Shown here: positions 33,010-39,863 of the stretch, piece by piece | How the letters are laid out: each line of letters opens with the position of its first letter | Numbering within the stretch: position 1 is the first letter of the stretch | Assembly: GCA_002332905.1 (NCBI GenBank) | Contig: DDAM01000068.1 | Location: 1 to 39,863 of the forward strand | Direction: 5' to 3' | Origin: Firmicutes bacterium UBA2058 | Lineage (GTDB): Bacteria; Bacillota; Clostridia; Tissierellales; Sedimentibacteraceae | DNA length: 39,863 nucleotides | Notes under the pieces: generated by a model | What the model saw: the letters and a program-made list of their open reading frames with translations, nothing else | Database searches by the model: none | What the model was told of the DNA's origin: nothing | Made by a program: the position numbers and the translations under genes

Positions 33010-34704
33010 CATTTCTTCAGGACACTTAATTCCAAGTAAGCTCATAGCATCATTTATAACTTTTTGAGTAATATAAGTTAAAACTAGACGTGAATTTTTT
33101 ACTTCCTCATCAGCGTTTATTATGCTGTATTCATGGTAAAACTTATTAAAAGTTTGTGCAAGTAAAAGGGCATACCTTGCTATAAAATGTGGCTCATATT
33201 TATTTGCTGATTCATTTATAACCTGAGGATATTGGCTAATAAGCTTAACTAATTCATAGCTATTTGCATCTGTAAGATTTTTTGCATTAAAGCTTATATT
33301 ATCAATATTAATGTTACTTTTTCGTAACACACTTTTTGCCCTAGCACAGGTATATTGCACATATGGTCCAGTTGCACCATTATAATTTAATACTCTATCC
33401 CAGGTAAAATCAACATTTTTAATAATTGTATTAATCAGATCATTAAATATTATAGCTCCAACTCCTACTGATTTTGCAACATTTTCCTTATCAGCAAGTG
33501 AAGGATTCTTTTCTTCTATAGTTAATAAAGCACGCTTAATTGCTTCATTTAATATCTCCTCTGCATAAACTATATTGCCATCACGAGTCGAGAGCTTTGC
33601 TCCTTCAAGATATACAAGCCCATAAGGAATATGGATAAGATTATTATAAAAACTGTATCCCATAAGCTCAATTACTTTAAAAACCTGAGAAAAATATAGC
33701 ATTTGTTCCATTCCTGTTACATAAATGCATTTATCAAATTTAAACGTATTCTTGCGATATAAAATAGTTGCGATATCCCTGACAGCATATATTGAACTTC
33801 CATCACTTTTAGTTATTAAGCAAGGTGGCATGCAATATTTGTCTAAATCTACAATTTTAGCTCCTTGACTCTGCACTAAAAGATTTTTTTCTTCCAATTC
33901 ATAAACAACTGCCTGTAGCTTATCAAGATAGAAGCTTTCACCAGTATTGTAATCAAATTCAACGTCAAGAAGCTTATATATACGATTAAATTCAATTATA
34001 CTTATATCATAAAACCATTTCCAAATTTCAAGAGCTTCTTTATCCTTATTCTCCATCTTAACAAACCAAGCTCTTGCTTCGTCCATAAGATTAGGATTGC
34101 TTTCAGCTTCATCGTGAAACATGACATAAATTCGAAGTAGTTCAGCTATGCCATTTTTTTCAACTAGTTCTTTACTGCTCCAATTTTTATATGCAACAAT
34201 CAACTTTCCAAACTGTGTTCCCCAATCGCCCAAATGATTAATTCGAACTACATTATATCCTTGCTTTGAATAAATATTATATAATGAGTTTCCTATTATT
34301 GTCGTGCGTAAATGTCCAACATGAAAATTTTTCGCAATGTTTGGTGAAGAATAGTCTATACATATTGTTTTACCCATACCTATATTGCTTTTCCCAAAGT
34401 CTTCATCTAAAGCATCTTTTAAAACTTTATTGATGTAATATTCTTTATTTATAAAAAAATTTAAATATCCTCCTGTTGCATTAACATTTTCAAATAAAGT
34501 TTTATCAAGTGATTTTTCAATATTTTGCTTTAAGTTTTCAGCTATGATGTTTGGTGATTTATGAAGCTTCTTAGCAAGCGAAAAGCATGGAAATGAGTAA
34601 TCTCCTAATTCATTTTGTGTGGGCATTTCCAATAGATTTTCAATTTCATTAATATCTAGTTCGTCTAAATAGTTTTTTAATAAATTACATAGTTCATTTT
34701 TCAT
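33007..34704 (-). CDS. argS: Arginyl-tRNA synthetase
   Basis: 565 residues from the ATG at 34704, with GGAGG seven bases upstream; a longer reading frame continues into the leader but would begin inside the terminator stem. Class I synthetase: N-terminal Add-1 domain, HIGH motif HVGH at 128-131 after SSPNIAKNF, the conserved NHLGDWGTQFGK, KMSKS-equivalent LSTRDG at 371-376 (ArgRS usually lacks the second Lys), and a DALR anticodon-binding domain from about 445 (NGATGPYVQYTCAR). It charges tRNA-Arg. A leader of about 240 bases with an Arg-rich peptide and a terminator precedes it, so expression probably responds to the charging of tRNA-Arg. Confidence 0.96.
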   Translation of the reverse strand: MKNELCNLLKNYLDELDINEIENLLEMPTQNELGDYSFPCFSLAKKLHKSPNIIAENLKQNIEKSLDKTLFENVNATGGYLNFFINKEYYINKVLKDALDEDFGKSNIGMGKTICIDYSSPNIAKNFHVGHLRTTIIGNSLYNIYSKQGYNVVRINHLGDWGTQFGKLIVAYKNWSSKELVEKNGIAELLRIYVMFHDEAESNPNLMDEARAWFVKMENKDKEALEIWKWFYDISIIEFNRIYKLLDVEFDYNTGESFYLDKLQAVVYELEEKNLLVQSQGAKIVDLDKYCMPPCLITKSDGSSIYAVRDIATILYRKNTFKFDKCIYVTGMEQMLYFSQVFKVIELMGYSFYNNLIHIPYGLVYLEGAKLSTRDGNIVYAEEILNEAIKRALLTIEEKNPSLADKENVAKSVGVGAIIFNDLINTIIKNVDFTWDRVLNYNGATGPYVQYTCARAKSVLRKSNINIDNISFNAKNLTDANSYELVKLISQYPQVINESANKYEPHFIARYALLLAQTFNKFYHEYSIINADEEVKNSRLVLTYITQKVINDAMSLLGIKCPEEM

Positions 34705-34730
34705 ACAATTTCCTCCATTATTTTTTATAA

Positions 34731-34777
34731 AAAAAACCGCAAAATTTATTGCCATAAGGCAATATCTATTGCGGTTT
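34731..34777 (-). terminator. Attenuator terminator in the argS leader
   Basis: On the minus strand AAACCGCAA (34777-34769) pairs with TTGCGGTTT (34742-34734), and ATTGCC/GGCAAT (34763-34758 and 34753-34748) form the inner stem under a four-base loop; a T run follows at once. It lies 30 bases upstream of the argS start, so it must be bypassed for expression. Confidence 0.88.
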
Positions 34778-34817
34778 GTGTAAAAGGTATACAGCACGCT
34801 TGTGCGCTATCACTTGC

Positions 34818-34853
34818 CGCATAGAAACAAGACATAATACTTGTAACCATGCG
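34818..34853 (-). promoter_or_regulatory. Competing hairpin in the argS leader
   Basis: Minus-strand CGCAT (34853-34849) pairs with ATGCG (34822-34818), and ACAAG (34844-34840) with CTTGT (34831-34827). It holds down part of TGCGGCAA (34821-34814), which could otherwise pair with CCGCA (34774-34770) or TTGCC (34762-34758) in the terminator's 5' arm. Its ACAAG arm can instead pair with CTTGTA (34872-34867) at the leader peptide's end. Confidence 0.65.
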
Positions 34854-34865
34854 AAATAAACAAAG

Positions 34866-34925
34866 CTACAAGATATTACATCTGTATCTACGTCTTAGTA
34901 AATTACTAACAAGTGATTTTATCAT
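34866..34925 (-). CDS. Arg-rich leader peptide of argS (19 residues)
   Basis: Reads MIKSLVSNLLRRRYRCNIL then TAG. Codons 11, 12, 13 and 15 are Arg (AGA, CGT, AGA, AGA), an extreme density for a random short frame just upstream of arginyl-tRNA synthetase. AAAGGA (34939-34934) stands eight bases before the ATG, and a promoter lies at 34980-34952. CTTGTA (34872-34867), able to join alternative pairing, overlaps the last codons and the stop, so a ribosome there would mask it while a ribosome stalled at the first Arg codons would leave it free. Together this is the layout of a ribosome-mediated transcription attenuator responsive to charged tRNA-Arg. The peptide is expected to have no role beyond being translated. 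Confidence 0.8.
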   Translation of the reverse strand: MIKSLVSNLLRRRYRCNIL

Positions 34926-34951
34926 AATACCTATCCTTTCAAATTTTTACC

Positions 34952-34980
34952 ATGTTATCACATATGATATAAAAAATCAA
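34952..34980 (-). promoter_or_regulatory. Promoter of the argS leader
   Basis: Minus-strand TTGATT (34980-34975), 17-base spacer, TAACAT (34957-34952). Predicted transcript start near 34945, about 20 bases before the leader peptide ATG. Confidence 0.65.
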
Positions 34981-35003
34981 TATAAAATTTTATAGTAATA
35001 TAT

Positions 35004-35033
35004 GCAACTTAGTAACGAGTTTTTACAACTTAG
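35004..35033. promoter_or_regulatory. Direct repeat with 21-bp period, candidate LytTR binding site
   Basis: CAACTTAG at 35005-35012 and again at 35026-35033, 21 bases apart (two helical turns). It ends 10 bases before the -35 box of the LytTR gene. LytTR proteins bind pairs of direct repeats with this geometry, usually as activators. Confidence 0.6.
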
Positions 35034-35043
35034 GTAAAAATTA

Positions 35044-35072
35044 TTGATTATATTTTTAAAATTTAATATATT
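35044..35072 (+). promoter_or_regulatory. Promoter of the LytTR/ABC operon
   Basis: TTGATT (35044-35049), 17-base spacer, TATATT (35067-35072), 36 bases before the ATG at 35108. Confidence 0.65.
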
Positions 35073-35107
35073 TAACATAAGACATATGTTTAGTAAGGTT
35101 GGAAGAA

Positions 35108-35647
35108 ATGATAAATAATGAGAGAATAGGTACCAAACCCGTGCACAAATGCAATGCCTTTCTTGAGAAAATAAATGCATGGGCAAAATATGGGGGTGTA
35201 CAATTTTTGAAAATACATATAAATGAAGACAGTAACCTGCAAGATATAGAACTTATAATAAATTGTAAAAAAACTGATGAAAAGGTACTGAAAATAGTAG
35301 CTATGTTAAGTGTGCTTGATAAGAAAATAACAGGTATAAAGAATAACCTAACTTATATTCTTGATGTGTCAAAAATTTTGTATATAGATACAGTTGATAA
35401 GAAAACTTTTTTTTACACTAAGGATGATGTATATGAAACGCCACTTAAGCTTTATGAACTAGAAGAACAGCTTGAAACCAGCGATTTTTTTAGAGCAGGA
35501 AAATCAATTATAATTAATTTTAATCAAATTAAAGCACTTAAACCTGATATAGACGGAAGAATTTTGGTCACTATGAACAATGATGAAAAATTATTTGTTT
35601 CACGTCAATATGCTTCTATCATAAAAAGTAAATTGGAGGTAATATAA
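35108..35647 (+). CDS. LytTR-domain transcriptional regulator without receiver domain
   Basis: 179 residues if started at the ATG at 35108 (AAGG nine bases upstream); a TTG at 35099 would add three residues. The C-terminal half (about 85-179) is a LytTR DNA-binding domain: ILYIDTVDKKTFFYT, LEEQLETSDFFRAGKSIIIN and LFVSRQYASIIKSKL are typical. The N-terminal half is not a response-regulator receiver and I do not recognise it. With the DUF3021 protein next, it forms a LytTR regulatory pair of the kind in which the membrane protein restrains the regulator. It likely activates its own operon through the repeats at 35004-35033. Its stop codon directly abuts the next ATG. Confidence 0.87.
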   Translation: MINNERIGTKPVHKCNAFLEKINAWAKYGGVQFLKIHINEDSNLQDIELIINCKKTDEKVLKIVAMLSVLDKKITGIKNNLTYILDVSKILYIDTVDKKTFFYTKDDVYETPLKLYELEEQLETSDFFRAGKSIIINFNQIKALKPDIDGRILVTMNNDEKLFVSRQYASIIKSKLEVI

Positions 35648-36154
35648 ATGAAAGATAAACTTCTGGATATATACAAATTTATATCACAGGTTTTAATTAT
35701 ATTTTCTGTTACACTGTTGTTTATTACGTTTAACGGAATTTTTGCAGGAGAATCAGCAAGAGAATACTCTACCATGTTTAGCTTAGGCAGTAAAGGAATA
35801 GCCTTTGATACCGTTTTACAGGTTTTATTGTCATCAATTATTGTCTCATTAATAAATAATATATTTTTTTCAGAAAAACTATTCAAAAACATGATGACAC
35901 TATGGAAGAGTGTATTAATGATAGTAACTATAATTATAGTAACAGTAATTTTTGTCATATGCTTTGAGTGGTTTCCAATAAATCTTATAGAAGCATGGGT
36001 AGGATTTTTTGTATCATTCGGAGGGTTTTTCTTAGTAAGTACAGTAATAATGGTAACAAAAACAAAGCGAGAAGCTAAAAAATATGATGAGCTTCTAGAA
36101 AGCTATAAAAAGAGGCATAATAAAGAAATGGGGGATATAAATGAAAATAATTGA
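35648..36154 (+). CDS. DUF3021 family membrane protein
   Basis: 168 residues with four membrane helices (about 12-30, 55-75, 88-106, 115-136) and a charged C-terminal tail. Length, topology and position between a LytTR regulator and an ABC exporter match DUF3021. It is probably the membrane-bound modulator of the upstream regulator, which is inference from similar streptococcal LytTR systems. GGAGGT precedes the ATG by seven bases, and the gene overlaps the ABC ATPase gene by 14 bases. Confidence 0.83.
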   Translation: MKDKLLDIYKFISQVLIIFSVTLLFITFNGIFAGESAREYSTMFSLGSKGIAFDTVLQVLLSSIIVSLINNIFFSEKLFKNMMTLWKSVLMIVTIIIVTVIFVICFEWFPINLIEAWVGFFVSFGGFFLVSTVIMVTKTKREAKKYDELLESYKKRHNKEMGDINENN

Positions 36155-36986
36155 AATTAATGGTCTTGAGAAAAGGTTTGGAATCAAAAAAGTACTAAAC
36201 AATGTAAACATAAGCATTGAAAAAGGTGAGATTTTAGGCCTACTAGGTCCTTCAGGTGCTGGAAAAACAACACTTATAAAAATATTAACTGGGCAGATAA
36301 AAGCAGAAGGTGGTATTGCGAAGGTATTTGGTGCGAATTGCGATAAATTACCTAGTGAAGTTTACTCAAATATAGGCATAGTTATGGATAACAGCGGACT
36401 GTATGGAAGACTGAATTGTTATGATAATCTAAAGCTTTTTGCAAAAATCTTTAATGTTGATAAAACATATATAAATGAAGTTTTAGAAAAAGTTGAGCTT
36501 ATGGATGCAAAAAAAACTACAGTGGACAAATTATCAAAGGGTATGAAAGGACGAATGATACTTGCAAGAGCAATCCTACATAAGCCGGAATTGCTTTTTT
36601 TAGATGAGCCAACTAGCGGACTTGATCCTGCTACAACTGAAAGAATACATGAGCTTATTTTTGAACTCAAAGAAAATGGAACTACTATTCTACTAACTAC
36701 ACATGATATGTATGAAGCAACTAAGCTTTGTGATAATGTAGCTCTTTTAAATGAAGGTAAAATAGTTGAATATGGTGAGCCTCTTAGCATTTGCAGAAAG
36801 TATAATTTTGATAATAGTATTAATATATTACTTAATGATGGTATGAAAGTGACCTTAAAAAATACTAGTGAAAGTTCTGATGCTATAAAAGAATATTTTG
36901 AAAATAACAGAGTTATTTCAATTCACTCATCAGAACCGAATCTTGAGTCAGTATTTATAAGTCTAACAGGAAGGAGTCTTGTATAA
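36141..36986 (+). CDS. ABC-2 type exporter ATPase
   Basis: 281 residues. Walker A GPSGAGKTT at 36-44, signature LSKGMKGRM at 131-139 (LSKGM variant common in ABC-2 exporters), Walker B LLFLDE at 151-156 and H188 in TTHD. A C-terminal tail of about 60 residues follows the core. It drives the small permease encoded next (one-base TAATG overlap). The cargo could be an antimicrobial peptide, drug or lipid; such LytTR-linked exporters often give self-protection or stress defence, which is not shown here. Confidence 0.9.
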   Translation: MKIIEINGLEKRFGIKKVLNNVNISIEKGEILGLLGPSGAGKTTLIKILTGQIKAEGGIAKVFGANCDKLPSEVYSNIGIVMDNSGLYGRLNCYDNLKLFAKIFNVDKTYINEVLEKVELMDAKKTTVDKLSKGMKGRMILARAILHKPELLFLDEPTSGLDPATTERIHELIFELKENGTTILLTTHDMYEATKLCDNVALLNEGKIVEYGEPLSICRKYNFDNSINILLNDGMKVTLKNTSESSDAIKEYFENNRVISIHSSEPNLESVFISLTGRSLV

Positions 36987-37693
36987 TGGAAAGAGTTCGT
37001 ATAATTTCAGGGATTTTTCAAAAGCAAGTAAAGGATTTGTTGAAAAACATGCAGGTATTAGTATTGTTTTTTGTTTATCCTATAATTGCATTGATTATGA
37101 CATCAGCCATATCAGGAGAATTTGGTTTTGGCTCGGAAATATTTTTTATATCTATATTTTCAGCTATGCATTGTATATTTACACCTATTGTTGCAACTGC
37201 TTCAATTATATCAGAGGAAAAAGAAAAAAATACACTGCGAGCATTAATAATGTCAAATGTAAGACCATTTGATTATTTAATAAGTATTGGCGGTTTTGTA
37301 TTTATTTGTACAATGGTTACTGGTCTTATATTTTTATTTGCTGCTGATTTTACAACAGAAGCTATACTAAAATTTTTACTTTCAATATCAGTAGGTACAA
37401 TATGCTCGATAATTCTTGGACTAAGCATTGGAGGTTTCTCAAAAAATATGACAAGTGCAAATGCAATGGCAGTGCCAATTGGTATGGTTTTTGCCTTTTT
37501 ACCGATGCTTGCAACCTTTAATGAAAGAATTGCTGAAATTTCAAGATTCACTTACGGATATCAAATCAGCAATCTAATATCAAGCGATAGCTTTAATATA
37601 TCATTAACAGAATTAACTATTATATTAGTTAATTTAATAATATTTATCATTGCATTTATTTTAGTATTTAGAAAAAATAAATTAGAAGATTAA
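36986..37693 (+). CDS. ABC-2 type exporter permease
   Basis: 235 residues with six membrane helices, beginning with a short cytoplasmic segment and including the ISEEKEKNTLRALIMSNV stretch typical of the coupling helix region of ABC-2 permeases. AAGGAG stands nine bases before the ATG. It forms a homodimeric channel with the upstream ATPase. Final gene of the LytTR operon, followed by a strong terminator. No cargo can be assigned. Confidence 0.88.
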   Translation: MERVRIISGIFQKQVKDLLKNMQVLVLFFVYPIIALIMTSAISGEFGFGSEIFFISIFSAMHCIFTPIVATASIISEEKEKNTLRALIMSNVRPFDYLISIGGFVFICTMVTGLIFLFAADFTTEAILKFLLSISVGTICSIILGLSIGGFSKNMTSANAMAVPIGMVFAFLPMLATFNERIAEISRFTYGYQISNLISSDSFNISLTELTIILVNLIIFIIAFILVFRKNKLED

Positions 37694-37710
37694 GATAAAT
37701 AAATAATTAT

Positions 37711-37767
37711 ATGGCTGCCTAAAGTCTATAGTCTAGAGCATATACTATAGACTGGCAGTCATTTTTG
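37711..37767 (+). terminator. Terminator of the LytTR/ABC operon
   Basis: Outer stem ATGGCTGCC/GGCAGTCAT (37711-37719 and 37754-37762, one G-U pair) and inner stem AGTCTATAGT/ACTATAGACT (37723-37732 and 37744-37753), three-base bulge, then a T run. Confidence 0.88.
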
Positions 37768-37796
37768 TTGTTTAATGGTTAAATATTTGTTATAAT
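37768..37796 (+). promoter_or_regulatory. Promoter of the last three-gene block
   Basis: TTGTTT (37768-37773), 17-base spacer, consensus TATAAT (37791-37796), 58 bases before the ATG at 37855. Confidence 0.65.
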
Positions 37797-37854
37797 ATGT
37801 TCAATTATATATGGTTAATTTATAAAATTAGTTATATAAGAAAGGAAACATTGC

Positions 37855-38673
37855 ATGGAAGGGTTTAAATTTAAAAATATTATTTATATACTGTCTATAT
37901 GTTTGCTAGTAATTGTTTTATGTACATTTGATAGAAATATAAAAGACACAGAGATATTAATAAATAATGATGTAGATTATACTCAAACTGCAAATTCTAC
38001 GACAAATATTGAATTTATTCCTGCGAAAAATGAAGAGGAGTTAAAAGATTTAACACTTACTACAGAATCCTATTTAAATGAAGATCTTGAAATTATTAAT
38101 AACATTAATGACTTAGATATTGAAAGTGAACTAAAAGTAGATATTTTTGATGATATTAAGCAGGTATTTTATAAAAAGTATAACGATGAAAATACTTATA
38201 TGTACATAGATATTGATAATAAGAAATATCATGTGAATATGGAGGATGGATTTATTAACTTGATAAATGAACAAAAAAACTTTAGTAGAACAGATATAAA
38301 GCTAGATTATCCAATATATAAGATTACCTATAGTGCAGGTGCTACAGTTAATAATTGTCTTTACATAAAAATAGTAGATAATGTTCCTGTTCTAATTTAT
38401 AAAACAGAAAACACCGAAGAGTTTATTTATGATGATGAGGTTTTAACATATAAGCATGGAGGTGGAAGTTTACCGCCTAGCTATGCCTTATGTTTCTGGA
38501 CAGAAACTGGAGTAGAAAGTTGCTATTTAAATGAATATTTTGATGCTTATTATATTTCCTTTGATTCTAAAACTCATGTAATTGAGGTAGGAAAATTGAT
38601 AGATAATAATGTTGAAAATCTTAAAAAATCATGGTATAAATTAGTAGGAAAGAAGGTACAGTTTATTAAATAG
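37855..38673 (+). CDS. Unknown membrane-anchored extracytoplasmic protein
   Basis: 272 residues, not recognised. One N-terminal hydrophobic helix (about 9-25) followed by a KDTE-type charged stretch suggests an uncleaved anchor with the rest outside the cell. Residues about 28-105 are acidic and low in complexity (many Asp, Glu, Asn, Ile); residues about 110-270 look beta-rich, with two cysteines near 203 and 213 in ALCFWTETGVESCYLNEY that could form a disulfide. AAAGGA lies eight bases before the ATG, and a promoter is at 37768. The next gene is 42 bases on, so the two may be cotranscribed. No function is offered. Confidence 0.75.
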   Translation: MEGFKFKNIIYILSICLLVIVLCTFDRNIKDTEILINNDVDYTQTANSTTNIEFIPAKNEEELKDLTLTTESYLNEDLEIINNINDLDIESELKVDIFDDIKQVFYKKYNDENTYMYIDIDNKKYHVNMEDGFINLINEQKNFSRTDIKLDYPIYKITYSAGATVNNCLYIKIVDNVPVLIYKTENTEEFIYDDEVLTYKHGGGSLPPSYALCFWTETGVESCYLNEYFDAYYISFDSKTHVIEVGKLIDNNVENLKKSWYKLVGKKVQFIK

Positions 38674-38715
38674 TTATAATATAAGTAGTGATTTAGATTT
38701 AATAAGGAGATAATA

Positions 38716-39543
38716 ATGACTAAAGTAAAAACATATAACAAAGTATTAAAAAAACTATCAGTTGACTGTGAGAAATGCTGTGGATTATGCTGCGTTGCGT
38801 TATATTTTTCAAAGTCAGATGGATTCCCTACTGACAAAGCAGCAGGTAAGCCTTGTATAAATTTGATGTCTGATTTTTGCTGCTGTATTCATTCAAAGTT
38901 AATTGAGTGTAAAATGAAGGGTTGTCTGGCATATGATTGCTTTGGAGCAGGACAGATGGTAACACAAAGCATCTATCATGGTTCTGATTGGAAGTCAAAG
39001 TCTGAAATTTCAGGGCAAATGTTTAAGGTTTTTTTAATAGTATGGCAGCTTCATCAAATGCTTTGGTACTTAGTGGAAGCTTCATCACTAGTATTTGATA
39101 GTGGCATCAAAAATGATATAGATGCACTTATCATTGAAAATGAAAATATAACAAAGTTATCTCCTGATGAAATATTAAATTTTGATATAGATAAATATAA
39201 ATCAAAGGTAAATAATATATTAAGGATTGTTAGTAAACTGATTTCTAATCCTAATAGTACCAGGAGTAGCGATAAAAAAACAGTTGATTTTATAGGAAAG
39301 AATTTAAAAAAACAAAATCTTGATGGAAGAGATTTAAGTATGACACTGCTTATCGCTGCAAATCTAGAGGGTTGTAGCTTAAATGGCACTAATTTATTAG
39401 GAGCTGATTTAAGAGATGCTAATATAAAGAATACTGATTTAAGCAAAAGTATTTTTCTAACTCAAGGTCAGATAAATTCAGCTATAGGTAATAAAAACAC
39501 AATACTCCCATCTTATTTATCTTTACCTATATCATGGAATTAA
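38716..39543 (+). CDS. Cys-rich domain fused to pentapeptide repeats
   Basis: 275 residues, soluble. The first 75 residues hold 12 cysteines (C18, C21, C22, C25, C26, C47, C55-C57, C65, C70, C75), including CEKCCGLCC, a pattern suited to Fe-S or zinc binding and reminiscent of YkgJ-type cysteine clusters. Residues about 100-190 are helical with hydrophobic patches. Residues about 198-248 carry pentapeptide repeats of A(N/D)LXX type (NLDGR, DLSMT, ANLEG, TNLLG, ADLRD, TDLSK), forming a short right-handed beta helix. Pentapeptide proteins include DNA mimics that protect gyrase, but this stack is short. Function unknown. AAGGAG lies six bases before the ATG. Confidence 0.8.
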   Translation: MTKVKTYNKVLKKLSVDCEKCCGLCCVALYFSKSDGFPTDKAAGKPCINLMSDFCCCIHSKLIECKMKGCLAYDCFGAGQMVTQSIYHGSDWKSKSEISGQMFKVFLIVWQLHQMLWYLVEASSLVFDSGIKNDIDALIIENENITKLSPDEILNFDIDKYKSKVNNILRIVSKLISNPNSTRSSDKKTVDFIGKNLKKQNLDGRDLSMTLLIAANLEGCSLNGTNLLGADLRDANIKNTDLSKSIFLTQGQINSAIGNKNTILPSYLSLPISWN

Positions 39544-39579
39544 TTATAATATATAATAAAAAAACACATGGAGGAAATA

Positions 39580-39798
39580 ATGGCAGATATTAAATATGAT
39601 ATAATAGAGACAATAGGAGTTTTATCAGAAAATTCAAAAGGATGGACTAAGGAACTTAATCTTATCAGTTGGAATGGTGGTGCGGCTAAGTTCGATTTAA
39701 GAGATTGGGCACCAGATCATGAAAAAATGGGTAAGGGAATAACTTTTACAAAGGAAGAAGCGCTTAAGCTAAAAGAATTATTGGAAGATATCAATTAA
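39580..39798 (+). CDS. YdbC/PC4-like single-stranded-DNA-binding protein
   Basis: 72 residues from the ATG at 39580, with GGAGG five bases upstream; the ATG at 39568 overlaps that site. The pattern DIIETIGVLSENSKGWTKELN, LISWNGG and RDWAPDHEKMGKGITFTKEEA matches the YdbC family, whose lactococcal member has the fold of the eukaryotic coactivator PC4 and binds single-stranded DNA. It is a complete, compact protein with a C-terminal helix. A role in DNA or RNA handling is likely but not specific. Confidence 0.85.
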   Translation: MADIKYDIIETIGVLSENSKGWTKELNLISWNGGAAKFDLRDWAPDHEKMGKGITFTKEEALKLKELLEDIN

Positions 39799-39811
39799 CT
39801 AATTTAAGTAG

Positions 39812-39837
39812 AAAAGCTATGATGGATAGCTTTTTTA
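39812..39837 (+). terminator. Rho-independent terminator after the ydbC-like gene
   Basis: AAAAGCTAT (39812-39820), loop GATGG, ATAGCTTTT (39826-39834), followed by more Ts. It closes the three-gene block. Confidence 0.9.
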
Positions 39838-39863
39838 TTTTGTTAATGAATTCGAATACTACG

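Noticed and set aside
34705..34797. Longer argS frame reaching back to 34797
   Set aside because: It would run through the attenuator terminator and its T run; the GGAGG site fits the ATG at 34704.
34705..34980. T-box riboswitch in front of argS
   Set aside because: The terminator contains ACCGC on its 5' side, but the T-box consensus (GGTGGNACCGCG) and a convincing stem I with specifier loop are missing; the Arg-codon leader peptide explains the leader better.
36979..37272. Second 97-codon frame overlapping the ABC-2 permease
   Set aside because: It lies in another frame of a well-supported permease gene and its product is an incoherent Tyr/Cys-rich string.
1..39863. CRISPR array, prophage, insertion sequence, tRNA or rRNA
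   Set aside because: No regularly spaced repeats, transposase or integrase frames, tRNA cloverleaf or rRNA-like stretch was found on reading either strand.

Overview
The window is AT-rich DNA (roughly 70% A+T by eye) with closely packed genes, strong GGAGG ribosome binding sites and hairpin-plus-T-run terminators. The gene content (hybrid-cluster protein, tungsten-type aldehyde:ferredoxin oxidoreductase, Fe-S flavoenzyme, NhaC antiporters, LytTR regulator, CotH) points to a strictly anaerobic low-GC Firmicute of the class Clostridia. It reads as chromosomal: I see no transposase, integrase, phage gene, CRISPR array, rRNA or tRNA.

Layout. (1) 25-3053: glycine-betaine-type ABC importer, with a binding-protein/permease fusion and a CBS-domain ATPase. 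(2) 3266-4744: NhaC-type antiporter; 4887-6698: membrane-anchored glycerophosphodiester phosphodiesterase. (3) 6982-14621: a seven-gene, same-strand block with a palindromic operator in front and a clear terminator behind. It encodes a tandem SCP2-like protein, a class III PLP enzyme, a split transketolase (N and C halves), a second tandem SCP2-like protein, a TetR regulator and a large Fe-S/FMN/FAD oxidoreductase of the 2-enoate reductase type. Lipid/sterol-binding-like proteins beside two-carbon ketol chemistry and an enoate-type reductase suggest an undescribed pathway on a hydrophobic substrate. Steroid side-chain cleavage by the DesAB transketolases is the nearest known analogy, but the substrate is not shown by the sequence. 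(4) 21563-14784, minus strand: GH16 glycosidase, processive GT2 synthase, VTC-domain protein, DUF4956 membrane protein, CotH kinase-like protein and a deacetylase-fold protein lacking metal ligands. This looks like a surface or spore-coat polymer system. (5) 21924-24166: second NhaC-type antiporter with a LysR regulator, convergent with a two-gene chromate-type transporter. (6) 25476-29420: hcp divergent from a Crp/Fnr regulator, followed by an M3 peptidase. (7) 29569-32981: iron alcohol dehydrogenase, aldehyde:ferredoxin oxidoreductase and MoaD-like protein, a cassette for acid/aldehyde/alcohol redox chemistry. (8) 34980-33007, minus strand: argS behind a leader that encodes a 19-residue peptide with four Arg codons within five, followed by competing hairpins and a terminator. 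This is a strong case for ribosome-mediated attenuation. (9) 35108-37693: LytTR regulator, DUF3021 membrane protein and two-part ABC-2 exporter, with a 21-bp-period direct repeat upstream of the promoter. (10) 37855-39798: unknown membrane-anchored protein, Cys-rich pentapeptide-repeat protein and a YdbC/PC4-like protein, closed by a terminator.

The most novel-looking items are the SCP2/transketolase/PLP/flavoenzyme operon and the Arg-leader attenuator of argS. Next are the VTC-DUF4956-CotH polymer locus, a shared GC-rich leader element in front of two unrelated genes, and the Cys-rich pentapeptide protein. All functions were assigned by reading motifs; no database search was run.
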